The position numbers and the translations under genes are program-made. Shown here piece after piece: positions 24,650 to 38,334 of a DNA stretch of 64,000 nucleotides. The stretch comes from Strix aluco (taxonomy: Eukaryota > Chordata > Aves > Strigiformes > Strigidae): assembly GCF_031877795.1 (NCBI RefSeq), contig NC_133931.1:131726621-131790620 (forward strand), written 5' to 3'. Position 1 is the first letter of the stretch, and each line of letters begins with the position of its first letter. Under the pieces are notes generated by a model. That model saw only the letters and a program-made list of their open reading frames with translations, made no database searches and had not been told where the DNA came from.

Positions 24650-27600
24650 AGAGAGAGTAGACAGAAGGAGAAAAGGCAGAACACAGAAAAGAAACGGTAA
24701 GGTGTTACTAGTTCAGTCTGTGATTATACAAATCTAGAAATGGTCTTTCTCATAGCAATAAAACAGAAATCTGTGATAAAAGTGATCTGACAGTCAAAAT
24801 ATTACAGAAAATTCTTACCAGACCATATACAGCAGATGTATTCTTCTGTACATCGGATTTAGACATCTCCTGCAGGGGATGCAGGGATGCTAGCAGTGGG
24901 ACAACTGTGGGCTGGAGTTCCCTCCTCAAATAATTTCAGAGCGTCAGAATTGGCATTTGATTCCTGACTGGCAGTATTCAGGATGCAGGACAAAACAGGA
25001 ATGTGTGTATCTGCGAAGCTGCTTGTTTGGATATGACATCCTGGGTTTTGGTTCTGAATGGCTATATTGTATTGAGAAAAAAAAATCAAGAGCAAGAAAA
25101 TGTCTTCCATATTTTCTGATATGTGTAACTTCTTTAAATAGAGCTATTATGGGATGTGAACTTTCATGTTAAACAAGTGACACCTAATAATGAATAAAAA
25201 TTAAATCAGATGCAGATTTCTGGGCTGCTGTCCTATGTTACCACACCATCTATGACTTCTGCAAGTAGTCATGTACGCTAGTGATTTTCTTACTGCAGTA
25301 ACCCACTGAGATGCAGCCTGAAAACTGTGTGACACTTGTGTCCCTGTTTAGTGCTAATATAAACCTTCTGTCTTTTACGCTGGCAGGTGAGCGCACATGT
25401 GTATGTGTTCATGGGTGCATTCCACAATAATTCTGGGTAATAATCAAACACTCTGCGGAGTCCCCCTAATTATTGTCTTTGTTTGTTTGACTTTTACTTA
25501 CATTTCCCATGTGCTTGGTTACATAGGAACTGTTAAGAAAAAATATTTGTTCAGATAATAAAGGGTGGGTTTTTTTCATCCAGACCCCAAAAATCTGCTG
25601 GATCTCTTGATCAGCATGAAGACATTCAGTGGTAACCTTTGCTCTCCCTCTGAAAAGCATTGCATTGCCTGGGTTATTTGTTTAAAGGGACACTGTGACG
25701 TCAAACTGGGACCTAAAGATAGTAATTGTAAACACAGGGTTTTTTTAACAAACCGAAGACTCTTCGAGATATTTCTATGTTTATCATTTCCAGTGGATAC
25801 AGGGGATTTTGGTGTATGTTTATTACAAATAAATATCTTCCACTTGGCCAATGCATCCCAGACAATGCAGCATTATGCTCATGCATGGGAGTCAGGGAGA
25901 GAAAATGATGAGAAATTAATTACTTAAACCTGAAACGAATCAACCCATTGTGTTTATTCGAATTTGGAAAATGAGGAAATACAGAGAGGCAGTTAAAGAC
26001 TTGAAAAATATTCATAAAGTCTCAGAAAATAAAGGTGGGAGGGTTAAGCACCCTGGTTAAAACCACAGATGGAAGTGTATTCTGGTGTGTCAGATCACTG
26101 CAATTGCCAGTTAGACAGAGTGGGGAGGGGGCTTTTACATAATTTTCTGTTTTCTTGTTTTCAATACAGAGGTCTGCTTGCGTATGTGGATGCATAAAGA
26201 TGTATCTTCTCCATATACATGTGTAGAGATGAATCAGAGCGCTTTGCATGCACAGAGCTGTGATCTTCATTTGGACACACTTGGGGAACGAGCTGGCATC
26301 ATTCAGCTTTGGGTGCTCACTTTGAGACATCCTGGAAGAACTCACTTTTCAGGAGCACAGAGCCTGTGCCATCCTTAGGACACTTAACTCAGACACTAGG
26401 AGTGATGAACACTTCCAGCCTTAGAGCATCGTCTTTCAAGCCTGAAGACAGGACTCTGGGACATGCAAAACTGGACATGGGAACTCCACGGGTGAGGGCT
26501 GAAGTCAAGAGAGGGAGGTGGGGATGCTGAGATGGCTCTGCTCTTGACTTGACCTCTTGTTGGCCATGGGTAAATTTCTTAATTTTCTTTAGCAAGTAGG
26601 CAAAAAGGAGACACCCACAGAGGAAGGGATGATTACTAAGTAGTGAATGTGAGCAAACTGTGGAATGGGTAAATGGCATAGCCATGCTAATTATTCTTAG
26701 TAGTTTTTAGTCCTCATCTCCTTTTAAACATGCTTTTTCACCTTGTGGCAACACTCAGCTGCCTTCATCTGGTCTTGCAGTGTGACACAGTACTGAGATT
26801 TGACTTACTACCATCCAGGGGTGAGATGGATGGAATACAAAACTTCTGTTTTGCTGAATGACCAAACACTAACAGACATCTTTGACCCCTTCACCTCCTT
26901 CTCCACCCTGAAAAGACCAACCAGAGAATGGAATAGGATGCATATAAAATATCCTTAAACTTGTGAACATCTCCCGATAGGTGGTGTTCATATGACTTTT
27001 GAATGTTTCAGCATATCTTTAGTTCTCTTTGATTCTTCTGAGGTTATATGGGTGGTTACTGGCAGAATTATACAAATACAGTTTTCACAGCTCAGCAATC
27101 CTTGGATCCAGATTTGGAGTTCAATGTGGGTGGCATAGGAGTAAATGCCAATAAGGCTAGGACAGGGTTGTTACTTACAGAAACTAAATGACTCAGTATA
27201 GAGTCTTTGCAAGCTGCAATTAAAGAGCCAGAAGAATATTTTGTAACTACTAAAGTGTAAGGGGGAAACCTCATTTTTTTGTAGTGCTGTTTTATTTTCC
27301 CTCTTTAATGAATGTTTTAATCTTGCCTTAAGACATATTTCTGTTACTCAACATCAATCAGAGACAATCACTATCTTTCAAGTCTTTTGCTGCTAGGGGC
27401 ATTTGCAACTCTACTGCGGGAATATCTTTCAGTTCATTTTAGGATTAAAACTTCAAACCTCAGTAACTGCATGTTCCCTTTGTCAAGAGAGCCTCTGCAG
27501 CATATATAGAAAGATTTTACTAAACTTTCCAGAGACTTTACATTGGATTTATATGGGTAACTTATCACAGGATGATATTGTGCAAATATTTTAAATAAAA

Positions 27601-27654
27601 GCCATCACATTGACACAGTGTGAATTAAAACAAAGTTGTGTAAACCTCAAAGAC

Positions 27655-27880
27655 AATATGAGCTATTGGCTAGAGCACTGAATTTAGACCCAGGAATGTC
27701 TTAAGTTATTGTCCCATCTCTGCCACTGTCTTACTGAATGCTGGCTTCACAGGATGTCTCAGTTTCTCAAGTTTCCCATCTGTTGAATGGGGATGTAGTA
27801 CTCACAGGCAATCTCATTGTAGCTGAAGGCACATTTTGAAATGCGAGCATGCAAAGCAATAGGTGAGTGTCAAGCACACA
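27655..27880 (+). mobile_element. Ancient MIR-like tRNA-derived SINE
   Basis: The order of blocks follows MIR: a tRNA-like head with GGCTAGAGCACTGAATTTAG and CCCAGGAATG, then CATCTCTGCCACTGTCTTAC, then GTCTCAGTTTC, CCCATCTGTTGAATGGGGAT and GTAGTACTCAC. It is strongly diverged, consistent with a pre-amniote-radiation insertion. MIR copies are known as rare relics in birds. It is not a functional tRNA gene. Confidence 0.65.
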
Positions 27881-30800
27881 TGTGCAGGGCACAGTTTATA
27901 TTGTGGGAAGTACTGGGATGAGTTACCAGAAAGAAAAAAAAAAAGTCACCATATTAAAAAACCTTAAAAAATCTGATTACAAAGTAAAACATGGAAAGAT
28001 GGTTTTGGTACATTACATCAAACCGCTATAATAACAAAACAGCTTTGTGTGCACTTGTGCATGTGTGCATGTGTATGGGCATACATATGTGTGCTTGGAG
28101 GGGAATGTGGGTGTATGTATATACATTTATATAAAATAGGTATACATATATATATGCACACAGTACTGGTGTAGCATATCTGTGGTATATCTATTCCTTT
28201 GCTTGTAAAACACTACATGTATCATACAGACAATAGCTGAGCAGGAATTGAAAGCATTTACTGACAGCAGGAAAAATTATTTGTATTCTAGAATCAGAAA
28301 AGCAGTTTTTAACTTTGTTTTACTCTTTTTCTAATCAATCAGTAGTGTTAAATATTTCTAAACTGTCTGTTTACCAAATTTCAGTAATGTCATTTGGTAA
28401 GCTGAAAAGCTGAACATGGGATTCATACCTTCAGATTTTGCTGAGCTGTTCATGAAAAAGCAAGAATAAAAAATTGCTATAAGCAGTTCCACAGAGAGGG
28501 AGGAATGACCCCAGTTTTGCACCATGAACCGTCCTGCAATCATTGTCATGACTGAGTTTTCAAGCTAATGATCATATCCCGGTGGATTTCAGAGCATATT
28601 AAATGCAGTCCTCCTGGGAAGGTTGCAAAGAAGGGGTATTATCTGAAGACCTGCTAGACCAACTGACTTCAGACCTGCATGGATAATGTTGCCCCTGGCT
28701 CTGATGAAGTATAACAATTTTCAAAACATGTCGGAGATGCCTGTGGATTTTAGAGCACTTTGAAATCCAGGTCTTAAATGAGAAGTTTTGCTCCCAGGGC
28801 ATAACTTTGAAAAGAGAGTGCAGGAAGAGAGTAAATGAGTCACAGTAAAGCCCCCTGGAAGCTGCGAAGAGAACAATTTTCATGTATGAAGCTGAACAAC
28901 AGAAAGGATACAATTCTTGTCCTTTTGAAGAATTTCTGAAGTATTGATTCCCTCCAGTACAACTCATGGTATGCTTGTGCTTCTCCATGCATAAAAATTA
29001 AAAAATTGAACACAGTAAAACTTGCCAGATAGTAATGCTGGGATATTTTTAAAGATGGGCTTTATTTTGGGTATCCATTTCTTAAAGAACCTGACATTTG
29101 AAAGACAGACAGTTCCCTAGACCTGGACAGGATTCTCCAATTTCTCAACATGACACAGCAAATATTTGACTTTTATTGCTCACAGAAAAATCAGCTGCCC
29201 TACAGAATGCTGTTTCCACCAAACTCCGGAAGTACATCATTTCACCATTAAACACTTTGCTTTCAAGACTCATTGTCAAAGATTTAAAAATATGCATTAT
29301 TTTTCTACCCCGATAATTAATATTAAAATGTTATAATTTATATATGGTAAAAAAACCCCCAACAAAATAGGAGAATAAATGATGCTATGGCACTTTGTAG
29401 TTGCTGTCTCCAGCAGCTTGTTTCTTTAGAAGAGACTGTGACCATCCTACTATCTAACACATTAGACTGAAACAGTTGATCATTTTTTTCCTACAGCTTG
29501 GTTTTGCAATTGAAGGGCTTTGTGCTTTCTACAGCACCTGGAGCTGCTACTGCTCCATAGCATACAAGAACAAATTATCATTCAACATCTCAGTGTAAGA
29601 TCAAATCTCAAAGAAGTAAGAAATCAAATGCCACTTTCACGAATCAGTGAGGAGTTTGTGATCACTAACTTACTTGTTTTTCAGTCTAAAAAGTATTCCT
29701 GTGGCACCCTGTAAATAACCTTTGTTTTGGTTTAGGAGAAGTGCAAAGCCATAATTCACAAAGCAAACAGCAATAAACTCATTATTAAAAACCATATTTC
29801 ACAGATGTGATAATTTCAATACTAAGAAATGCAGCATGTCTTTTGATCACTACCAATCCTGCCTTCAGGTGGTTTGGGAAGGGGGTGGAGGGAGGAACTG
29901 ATGAACAGTGATAGTACTGTTGGATGAAATGGGTTCAAGGAACCTCGAGTATTTATGTTAAAGCTACCTTTTTTTCATGTGGTATCCTATAGGTCCATCC
30001 TGAATCTCAACCATTAATAGATGATGTTATATCAAGAAACCACAAAGGAAAACCCTGCCTACCAAGAAATGTAACCCTAGATATTACCAGATCTAGTGAA
30101 TAATAAACCCAGGATGAATAACCATCCAGATACCCCTCGGCCTGTAGTGTGGTGCTGAATTTCAGGGTAGGGAACACAACAAACAGACATGAACAGTTAC
30201 AGAGCTGCACAGTTTGATGTTGGATTTGTTTTCCTGATTGATTACAGCATCAGAAACTGGACAGACAAGACATGCCTATCCGGCGCTTCACATCAAAGGT
30301 GATGCCAAGTGCTTTAATGCAAGGCCAGTTAAATATTCCAGTACTTGGCCAGTATGCTAAATTGTCCTGGACAGACTGGTTGCATTTAGAGAGCTATCAC
30401 AGGGCTAGGAAGAGCCTGAGCTGGGAAATGTGCTTTGCTGATAGCATATTGTTTATGCCAAAATGATGAATGACGTTGGATAACACGTGCTTCATTTTAA
30501 ACAGCAGACAATGATCTGGATTCATGAAATGCTAACAGCTTTATAGCAAAGCCTTGAACCTGAAACCCGTAGCCTCTGAGGAAGGTAAAAGGAGAAATCC
30601 AAACACCCTCAAAGGATGACAAAATTCATGTTTGGCTTCAAATTTTGCAGCTCAGCTCTGATTTGTGCTCTGAAGCATGCAGCACAGTCTGGGCGCTCAC
30701 AGCTGCACCTCTCATGACCAGTGCAGTCAACTGCTTCGTTTTTCTCCCTGTGGGAGGGTAATGGCTCTCATGCTGGTATGACCCATAGGGCTCATGCTTC

Positions 30801-33800
30801 CCTTGTGGCATGTAGTCTGTCATCCATAGATCTTAAAAAGCCGAGAAGGGATTTCCAATTGATTTGTGATTGGTTTACTTGGTGGAGGTAGGGAGAAGGG
30901 GAAAGCACAGTGTTCTTCCCAGTCCCCTTTGCCACAGTACTGCTGCCAAAACTGAAGCAGCCACACAGAGAGCTGAGGAAACTTTTAAAACTTAATTAAG
31001 GAAGAAAGCAAACAAAATAATACTATAGTGTGTTTACTTAGAGTTGCAGTGCTGCCAGAGAAACCACATAGCTTGCATTTGTAAGCTATGCTTTTCATAT
31101 AAAACATATTTAATTAAAACAGAAGACAGGACAACAAGCTTTCTTCTAACTTCATTTAAACACATGTTTATGTTGTGTTTTAAATTCCCCTTGGGTTAAT
31201 GCGAATCTGGGCTAAAATCTTAGAAGTGATGTAGCCTAGCTAGTTTTATTCCCTGAGTTTAGACTTCGGGGCCCAATGGCATGTCATCTGAGTCTCCCAG
31301 GATCCGTGGATGCCATTGTTCAGAAGGGGCTCACTTGTGCTTCCCTCCTGGTGCTCTGAGACTGAGCTATGGTTTTGCATACACACACATATGCTCTTTT
31401 CTGCAGCTTTTCAAAATATTAATTTATTTAGTCTGGCCATCTTCTCCCTTGTTCTGTTTCTCCCCTCTGTTGCAACCATCAACATAACAATTTCTGTGCT
31501 CTTTTTGTGTTCTTCTGGAAGGAATTTTAATGGATTTGTGGAAGCAGCTTTGCATGGCTTTAAGTTTTACAATGACTTACTAAGTAGACTGGGAAAAAAG
31601 CTTTACTCATGAATGGTGCACATTTTATATTTTATTTGAAATAACAAAACATGCTCTTTCAAACTGTATTTATGTGAATTAACAGGAGAATATTGCATCT
31701 TTTACGGAATTTTAATGAGGTTGAACAGAACAGCACATGTGGCAGAGTAACCAAGAGGATTAGTAGTGTATTTATCAAAAAGATTGTTCATAAAAGGAGA
31801 AGACACACGGTGATTCTAAATATTGACATTTTCAATTTCTGTTTGAATTTTCAAAAGCAGAAGAATTGTTTTGCAATATAGGCAATCTTTTGGGTGTTTT
31901 CTTTGAATGTTGAAAACAGTAATAGCTTAAGGACAAAAAAGACTTCGAGCTCACAGTCTGATTTGGCACCACTGCCTATAAATTTAAGGTGTAGGATTTT
32001 TCCCCTAAAAACATTTTGCCTGTCATTACACTGAATTTTATTGGTCTTTAATCATGCTAGCCAAAATTTTAATTTTGGATCAGTTCACTGAGTTGAACTC
32101 TTTTGGAAAATTTCAGCTGAATAGTAGGTGTTTCTGAAAATGAGATCAGAGAAAACCCTCACAGGTTCTTTGCAATCCTTCTCTCTTTCTTTCACAACCA
32201 CTTACCTGAGAAGTGCTGGTCCCTCTGTACTTCAAAATCTGGCACTCGGCTAGGGAGAGGAGAGTTGCAGAGAGGAAGGTGGGGAGGTGGTGAGCAGGAG
32301 GGTCCATGTATGAGTCTGGCACTCCTCCAGCATGAAGCTGCCTACATTTGGCTCACTGCAAAGCTCTGCTCAGACACGTTTAAGCAGAAACCTGATAGAG
32401 TTTGGCAGCTAAATTCTCAGAAGATTTCCAATACACTTGGCATCTTTCAAGTCTGCAGGAGGCAAGCAGAGCTTCCTCGGGAATTGCTTCTTTTGACTGT
32501 CAAAAAAATGTGTTTTGGATGATACAGATCATCTGTTTCAGAAGAAAGAACAAGAAATCCTGCAATGAATGAGCAGCTCAAGCATAAGTTGAACGAAAGG
32601 AAAACTTCCTTTTAATGTCGAAAAGCTATCAACACACCAAGCATACAACTGACTGAAGTCCAGAAACAGATGGCTGTGTCTCCTTTCCAAATTGTCATGT
32701 ACTTTATTTATTTCATAAGAAATACGTCCTATTATTTGGTTTCATCCTACTATGAGATGCATACATGAGTACCTGAAGCTATCCTGACAAGTTACACCAA
32801 ACAGCATTTATTATGGCATCTTTTTTCCTCACTGAAATGGAGCTTTTGAATGAAAACCATCTGTCCTACTCTTACTACCGTGCCCTGCTGACGAGTCTGG
32901 GGCACACCAAGCACAGCCTGTGTGAAGGACAGCAATTTCACCTGCGCCATTCCTGGACAGGCAGCTAGTTGTCTCTGCAGCCAACAGCAAACTTGGCTGG
33001 TATCTTCATGAGTCTGTATTTTCCCAAGCCCTAGTGAAAGAGCTGGTCCATTTTTTAACAGCATCCACGTGTAATATTTTGCATGTCCAAATTTTTGGTG
33101 GGTTTTGAAGCAGACCGTCCCATGCTAGGACTGATTTTGCTCCAGTTGAATCAAGGACAAAGCTCTACTCCACTTCGTCAGAGGCAGAAACATCCTGTGA
33201 ATCTCCAATTACTTTCCAAGTCCCACAAAGAAGGGATAATTCCACGTCTTTTTAGTTTATGAGGCACAGTAGAAGATGCCGCAGAATATTTAGCAGGCAA
33301 TTTGTGCCTTCATAACAGATCTTTGGCTTGGCTTCTGAATCAGAAAAGTCTGCCTTGGTCTGGAATAGTATGCAAAAAGGAACTGTCTTGAATCTATTTG
33401 AATATTTAGAGAGTTTATTAAAAAATTCATCATTCTGAAGTAAGAGATGCAATTTTGTTGTGATCTGCACAATGCAAAAATAAGATTCATGGGACAGGAC
33501 TATATGTTCTTTTTTTTTTATAACAGGAAATTAGACTGTACTTTAACGTTTACCCACAGTTTAGAGAAGAAGATTGCAGATTATCCTGTGCTGTTAACAA
33601 GTGACAATACAATTTAGCTTCGTCAGGACTACCAATGGTTCTGGAAAGGAATATCACGTCATTGCATTCTATATTTAATCATTTATTTTGATTCACAAAA
33701 AGAACTCCTCTCAGGATGCTCTTGATAATTTTAAAAATTACAGCAATTATAACAGCTCAATAAATACTTCAGCTTCATCTTCTTTAGTCAACACATTACT

Positions 33801-34652
33801 GATAAAAGAAAAAAATAAACATGGAACTGTTCCTCCAGTCTTTCCACATTTGGAGTTAGGACTGTAGCAAACAACATGGTCACTGTGGCAGATTCATGGG
33901 GTCAAAATCTGTCTTCTACTTTTTACTGATTTGCTGCTATCTCAGAAGCATGGCTAAACAACTAGAGCATTTTGCATCTATGATTTACCACAGATTTCTT
34001 GTATATCCTTGGGAAAAGGCTGAGGTGCTACTCAGACAGTCCAAGCCATGTAAATAAAGATTTAGTACATTGGCTAAGCTACTTTGCCTGCCTTTGTGCT
34101 GCCCTATGGCAGAGCTGATACTGCCTCCCCAGATCCAAAGGCACTATGGTGTATGTCACACAGATAGTCTGGTATCTTTGTAGGATCCACTCCAATTTTA
34201 GCATAACTAGCAGTGAGCCAGTGCTCAAAAATCCAGCTGGATACAGAAGAATCCTTTATGGGGTATCTAAATCACATATACCCCAGTACATCCTTCTATC
34301 TACAGCTGAAAAGAATTAGGGATTGATTGCCTCCACTTGCCTAAAAGGGGTGGGATGAATCCCTCTCTTCAGGTGCCTCTTTGGTGCAAGCTAAGAAGTG
34401 CTCTCAGGTCATGAAGCACTGGGGGTGGCAGCACAGATGCCCCAGTGACCTGCACAGAAGCAGTACTGCCTGGAAGCAGAGGCAGGTGTCTGCAAAAGGC
34501 AAGAGGAGGAGTTGCACTCATGCACATTAGCTAAAACTGTGTCTGGACTCAAGCTGTGGCATAGATATTTTGAGTACTGATGACTGAGAGGTCATTATAT
34601 GAAAATAATACCTCTAATATCTTATTATATCTTAACAAGTTCATAAAATAGT
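27881..34652. other. Intergenic spacer, no gene seen
   Basis: AT-rich unique-looking sequence. Around 28045-28165 there is an alternating purine-pyrimidine stretch (GTGCATGTGTGCATGTG and TACATATATATATGCACAC). Open frames of up to 129 codons carry no family signature. Confidence 0.55.
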
Positions 34653-36280
34653 AGAATCATAGAATGGGTTGGGCTGGAAGGGACCTTAAAGATCACCTAG
34701 TTCCAACCCCTCTGTCCACTAGACCAGGCTGCTCAAAGCCCCATCCAACTTGGCCTTGAACACTTCCAGGGAGGGGGAATCCACAGCCTCTCTGGGCAAG
34801 CTGTTCCAGAGTCTCACCAGCCTCATAGTGAAAAATTTCTTCCTTCCATCTAATCTAAATCTACACTCTCTCAGTTTAAAGCCATTAACCCTCGTCCTAT
34901 CACTACACTCCTTGATAAAGAGTCCTTTCCCATCTTTCCTGTAGGAAAGCCGCTATAAGGTTTCCCTGGAGCCTTCTCTTCCCCAGGATGAACAACCCCA
35001 ACTCTCTCAACCTGTCCTCATAAGGGAAGTGCTCCAGCACCCTGATCTTCTTTTGGCCCTCCTCTGGACCCGCTTGAGCAGGTCCATGTCCTTCTGATGT
35101 TGGGAGCCCCAGAGCTGGACACAGTACTGCAGGTGGGGTCTCATGAGAGTGGTGTAGAGGGGGAGAATCCCCTCCCTTGACCTGCTGACCATGCTTCTCT
35201 TGATGTAGCCCAGGATACGGTTGGCTTTCTGGGCTGCGAGCGCATGTTGCTGGCTCATGGCCAGTTTTTCATCTACCAACATTCCCAAGTCCTTCTCTGC
35301 AGGGCTGCTCTCAATCCACTCATCATTGTCCAGCCTGTATTTGTGCTTGGGATTGCTCCGACCCATGCGCAGGACCTTGCACTTGCCCTTGTTGAACTTC
35401 ATGAGGTTCACATGGGCCCACCTCTCAAGGCTGTCCAGGTCCCTCTGGATGGCACATCCCTTCCCTCCAGCGTGACGACGGCACCACACAGCTTGGTGTC
35501 GTCGGCAAACTTGCTGAGGGTGCACTCAATCCCACTGTCCATGTCACCAACAAAGATGTTAAACAGCGCCAGTTCCAACACCAACCCCTGAGGAACGCCG
35601 CTTGTCACTGCTCTCCACTTGGACATTGAGCCATTGACTGCAGCTCTTTTGAGTGCAACCATCCAGCCAATTCCTTATCCACCGAGTGCTCCATCCATCA
35701 AATCCATGTCTCTCCAAATTAAAGACAAGGATGTTGCGCAGGACAGTGTCAAATGCTTTGCACAAGTCCAGTCAGTTGCTCTTCCCTTATCCGCCGATGC
35801 TGTAACCCCATCATAGCAGGCCACCAAATTCGTCAGGCATGATTTGCCCTTAGTGAAGCCATGGTGGCTGTCACCAATCACCTCTTTATTTTCCATGTGC
35901 TTTAGCATAGGTTCCAGGAGGATCCGCTCCATGATCTTAGTGGGCACAGAGGTGAGACTGACTGGCCTGTAGTTTCCCGAGTCTTCCTTTTTTCCCTTTT
36001 TTAAAATGGGGGTTATGTTTCCCCTCTTCTAGTCCATGGGACTGGAGTGTCATGACTTGTCAAATATGATGGACAGCGGCTTAGCCACTTCATCCGCCAG
36101 TTCCCTCAGGACCCGTGGGTGCATTTCACCAGGTCCCATGGACTTTTGCCCCTTCAGGTTCCTTAGAGTTCTGACGGTGAGTCCTTTTGTGCCCATACAC
36201 AAGGGATATTGGCGTTCAACTGCCTCTGCAGCCTCTCCATGTTCCCCAATAGTGCAGAGCTCTTTGAGGACTTTGAGCTA
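34653..36280 (-). mobile_element. CR1 non-LTR retrotransposon, about 1.6 kb, 5'-truncated
   Basis: This is the longest repeat in the window. The CR1 3' end is at the left (AGAATCATAGAATGGGTTGG), and the body extends right with pieces of the ORF2 reverse transcriptase on the minus strand. The catalytic FADD box with the GVPQG motif upstream is near 35480-35610, and the RT C-terminal part is at 35525-35007. The frame changes near 35470, and another break separates the segment at 35675-35947, so the polymerase is not intact. The 5' endonuclease part is missing. The element is retained well enough to read easily, so it is younger than the other CR1 pieces here. Confidence 0.93.
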
Positions 36281-37675
36281 TAAAAAAATATTAATGGGCA
36301 AAGGCTGACAGCTTAGTCTGTTATCAAACAGCTTGCTGAGCCTACAGCTCTGTCTTCTGTTCCATGGAGAAGTTACCGACAAATTCCTTGCTCCTCTGGC
36401 AGCACCTAGGGAAGGCGCAAGGAGGAGGTTCCAGAGCTGCAGCTGAAGCAGCCCAGAGGTGCACAGATGCTGTGGGAATCCTCCTCTTCTGCTGGGCAGG
36501 AACCACCTGCCCCAGAGGATGGACAAAATGGCTTTTGGTCTCTGTGGACAGGAGGACAAGGTGTAAAGAATGTTGAAGGTTACAGATCTGGCTGATGATC
36601 CTGAGCATCTGAGCCACAAAGCAAGTGCCCAGCAGAGGGCTTAAGCAGGCCACTAAAGGAAAAGGACTCCTAAAAAACCCCATAGTATGGATGTAGCAAG
36701 GAGAAAGCTGTCAATGTACAAGGTTAAGTACAGTGATCATTATATTAAAAAAGATTTAAATAAACTCTGTAAATGAATGCACCCTCAGACAATTCAGTGG
36801 AATTGCATCAGCACAAATAAAACTGATAGATCAGTTTTTTAACTTCAGTCTCTTAAAGATTTGAATGTATTGAAGGACACAGGGGTAGACAAAATGCATA
36901 AAGTCCAGAAATCCTTCCTCAAAGAAACGTCTGCAGAAAATAGAGTTTGAAAATATAGCAAAAACAATCATTTTGAGGATCAGGCCTCTCCTGCTAGGTC
37001 CTGTCTGCCCACCCCAAGAGCATCACAGGCATAAAGAGAACTGGAAACTGCCAGTGAGGAAAAGTGAAACTGTAACAGTTTTCTTTCACTTCAGTAAATT
37101 TTGTGTTACTGGGACTTGCAGTTTTCCATCACTGAAGTGCTTGGGGGAATAAATATCGAGAAATGGTAGTGAGCAAAATAGCCTGTAGTTTGCTCTTTTC
37201 TCTATTGCTCATGTATAATTGACTTGGGCTTTTGACGAGGCAGTACATTTTTATGACACTTTCAGTATCCTGGGAAATGCTTAATGCTCCCCGGGCCTGT
37301 AGAAATGTTTCTTTTTTATTTTGAAGAGTCAATGATTTGACTGGCTGGAAGGAGCTTTACAGGAACCCATGATGAGGCAGGACTTTCACCCCTGCTGCCA
37401 CCCCCTGATTTTCAGACTCTTTGCTTTTTCCAAATATCCATGGCTGTTGACAGTTGAAGATTTTTCCATGTGGGTGGCTCGGATGTGATGTTAAACAGCT
37501 GAAAAAACTTTATGGAGAGCTGGGGGAGTTGCAGCTTGGGCTGTAGGTGGGAGGTAACAGAAAGCTGGAGCTTGGCTGGGTGGTAACAATGTGATGGCAC
37601 AAAGTCCTGAGCAACACCACGGAAGCAGTAAGATTTCTGACCGAGTCTCCTCTTGTCTCTCACCCACACTTAAAA
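36281..37675. other. Intergenic spacer, no gene seen
   Basis: Unique-looking sequence between the CR1 copy and the first duplicated block. No coding, RNA or repeat feature could be supported. Confidence 0.5.
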
Positions 37676-37969
37676 ATGCAGATAAATCAAATTTAAGCAT
37701 ATGAAGCTTGGTTTTAGTGGACTAATTAATTTGAGCCAAATTCTACCCAGGTATAAAGTCACAGTTTGTTCTTCTGATGGTCATAACAGAGATAAAAATT
37801 AACTAGTTTTTTTAATTTTTATGGCGAACCCTGCCATCCCCACACATCTTTTTGAGACAACACGAATTGCTTATTCATCCTCCATCTATTTCAAGGGTAA
37901 TATTTGCAACTGAATTTCTTAGTAACGTTTTAAACACTGGGCAGATGAACACGGTGCAGATGAATTTTC
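37676..37969 (+). repeat. Direct-repeat copy A upstream of SDHAF3
   Basis: This 294-bp block matches 39543-39825 in the same orientation. By hand I count six substitutions and one 11-nt insertion here (near 37685-37695). It starts ATGCAGATA and ends GATGAATTTTC, where the two copies diverge abruptly. It ends about 200 bp before the SDHAF3 start codon and resembles no repeat family I know. Confidence 0.95.
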
Positions 37970-38039
37970 TGCAAAGAGTAGGCTCTGAGTTTATCCGGCG
38001 TTATTTTCTTACATAAAAAGCCGAGATTTAGTTTCAAGA

Positions 38040-38172
38040 CGCGCCTACTCTCTGCAGCCACTGAAGTCGCCAAGCGGGACACCCCTCCCTGTGCCCGCAG
38101 CTCGGCCCCCTCGCCCCGCCCCCGGTGCGGCCGCCCCAGGGCTCCGCCGGGCCCGCCGCCGCCGCCGCCGCC
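38040..38172 (+). promoter_or_regulatory. SDHAF3: SDHAF3 promoter and 5' UTR
   Basis: GC-rich, apparently TATA-less sequence precedes the SDHAF3 ATG, with an Sp1-type GC box (CGCCCCGCCCCC) near 38112-38123 and a GCCGCCGCCGCC leader giving a strong Kozak context. Promoters of this kind are usual for housekeeping mitochondrial genes. The transcription start is not determined, and the 5' UTR is probably short. Confidence 0.6.
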
Positions 38173-38334
38173 ATGCCGGGCGGTGCGCGGGGCCTGTACC
38201 GGCGGATCCTGCTGCTGCACCGGGCGCTGCCGGCCGCCCTGCGGGCGCTGGGGGACCGCTACGTGAAGGAGGAGTTCAGGAAGCACAAGGCCGCCGGGCC
38301 CGCCGAGGCCCAGCGCTTCCTGCGGGAATGGGAG
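38173..38334 (+). CDS. SDHAF3: SDHAF3 (ACN9) exon 1, LYR-motif SDH assembly factor, partial
   Basis: SDHAF3 is a small mitochondrial-matrix protein that helps mature the iron-sulfur subunit of succinate dehydrogenase (complex II), protecting its clusters during assembly. Exon 1 encodes 54 residues. The LYR tripeptide is at 8-10, followed by [22 protein letters not shown] and [10 protein letters not shown], the conserved first half of the family; full-length members are about 125 aa. The ATG at 38173 is the first in frame and has a strong Kozak context. The exon should end after GAG at 38334, because reading on gives only nine more codons before a stop. The donor there is GAG|GCAAGT, a GC rather than GT donor. 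Exon 2 is not found to 64000, so the gene is cut by the window edge. Confidence 0.9.

Larger units (their letters stand above)
21877..27654. other. Intergenic spacer with candidate enhancer and microsatellite
   Basis: No gene was found. The region contains a (GT)25 tract and a motif-rich segment at 22600-23000, both listed separately. The remainder is AT-rich unique sequence with short random open frames. Confidence 0.55.

Noticed and set aside
27655-27740. Possible tRNA gene
   Set aside because: The tRNA-like A/B box resemblance belongs to the head of a diverged SINE. No complete cloverleaf can be drawn.
28599-28988. 129-codon minus-strand open frame
   Set aside because: No recognisable family, no promoter or splice context, and a chance length in about 27 kb of spacer.
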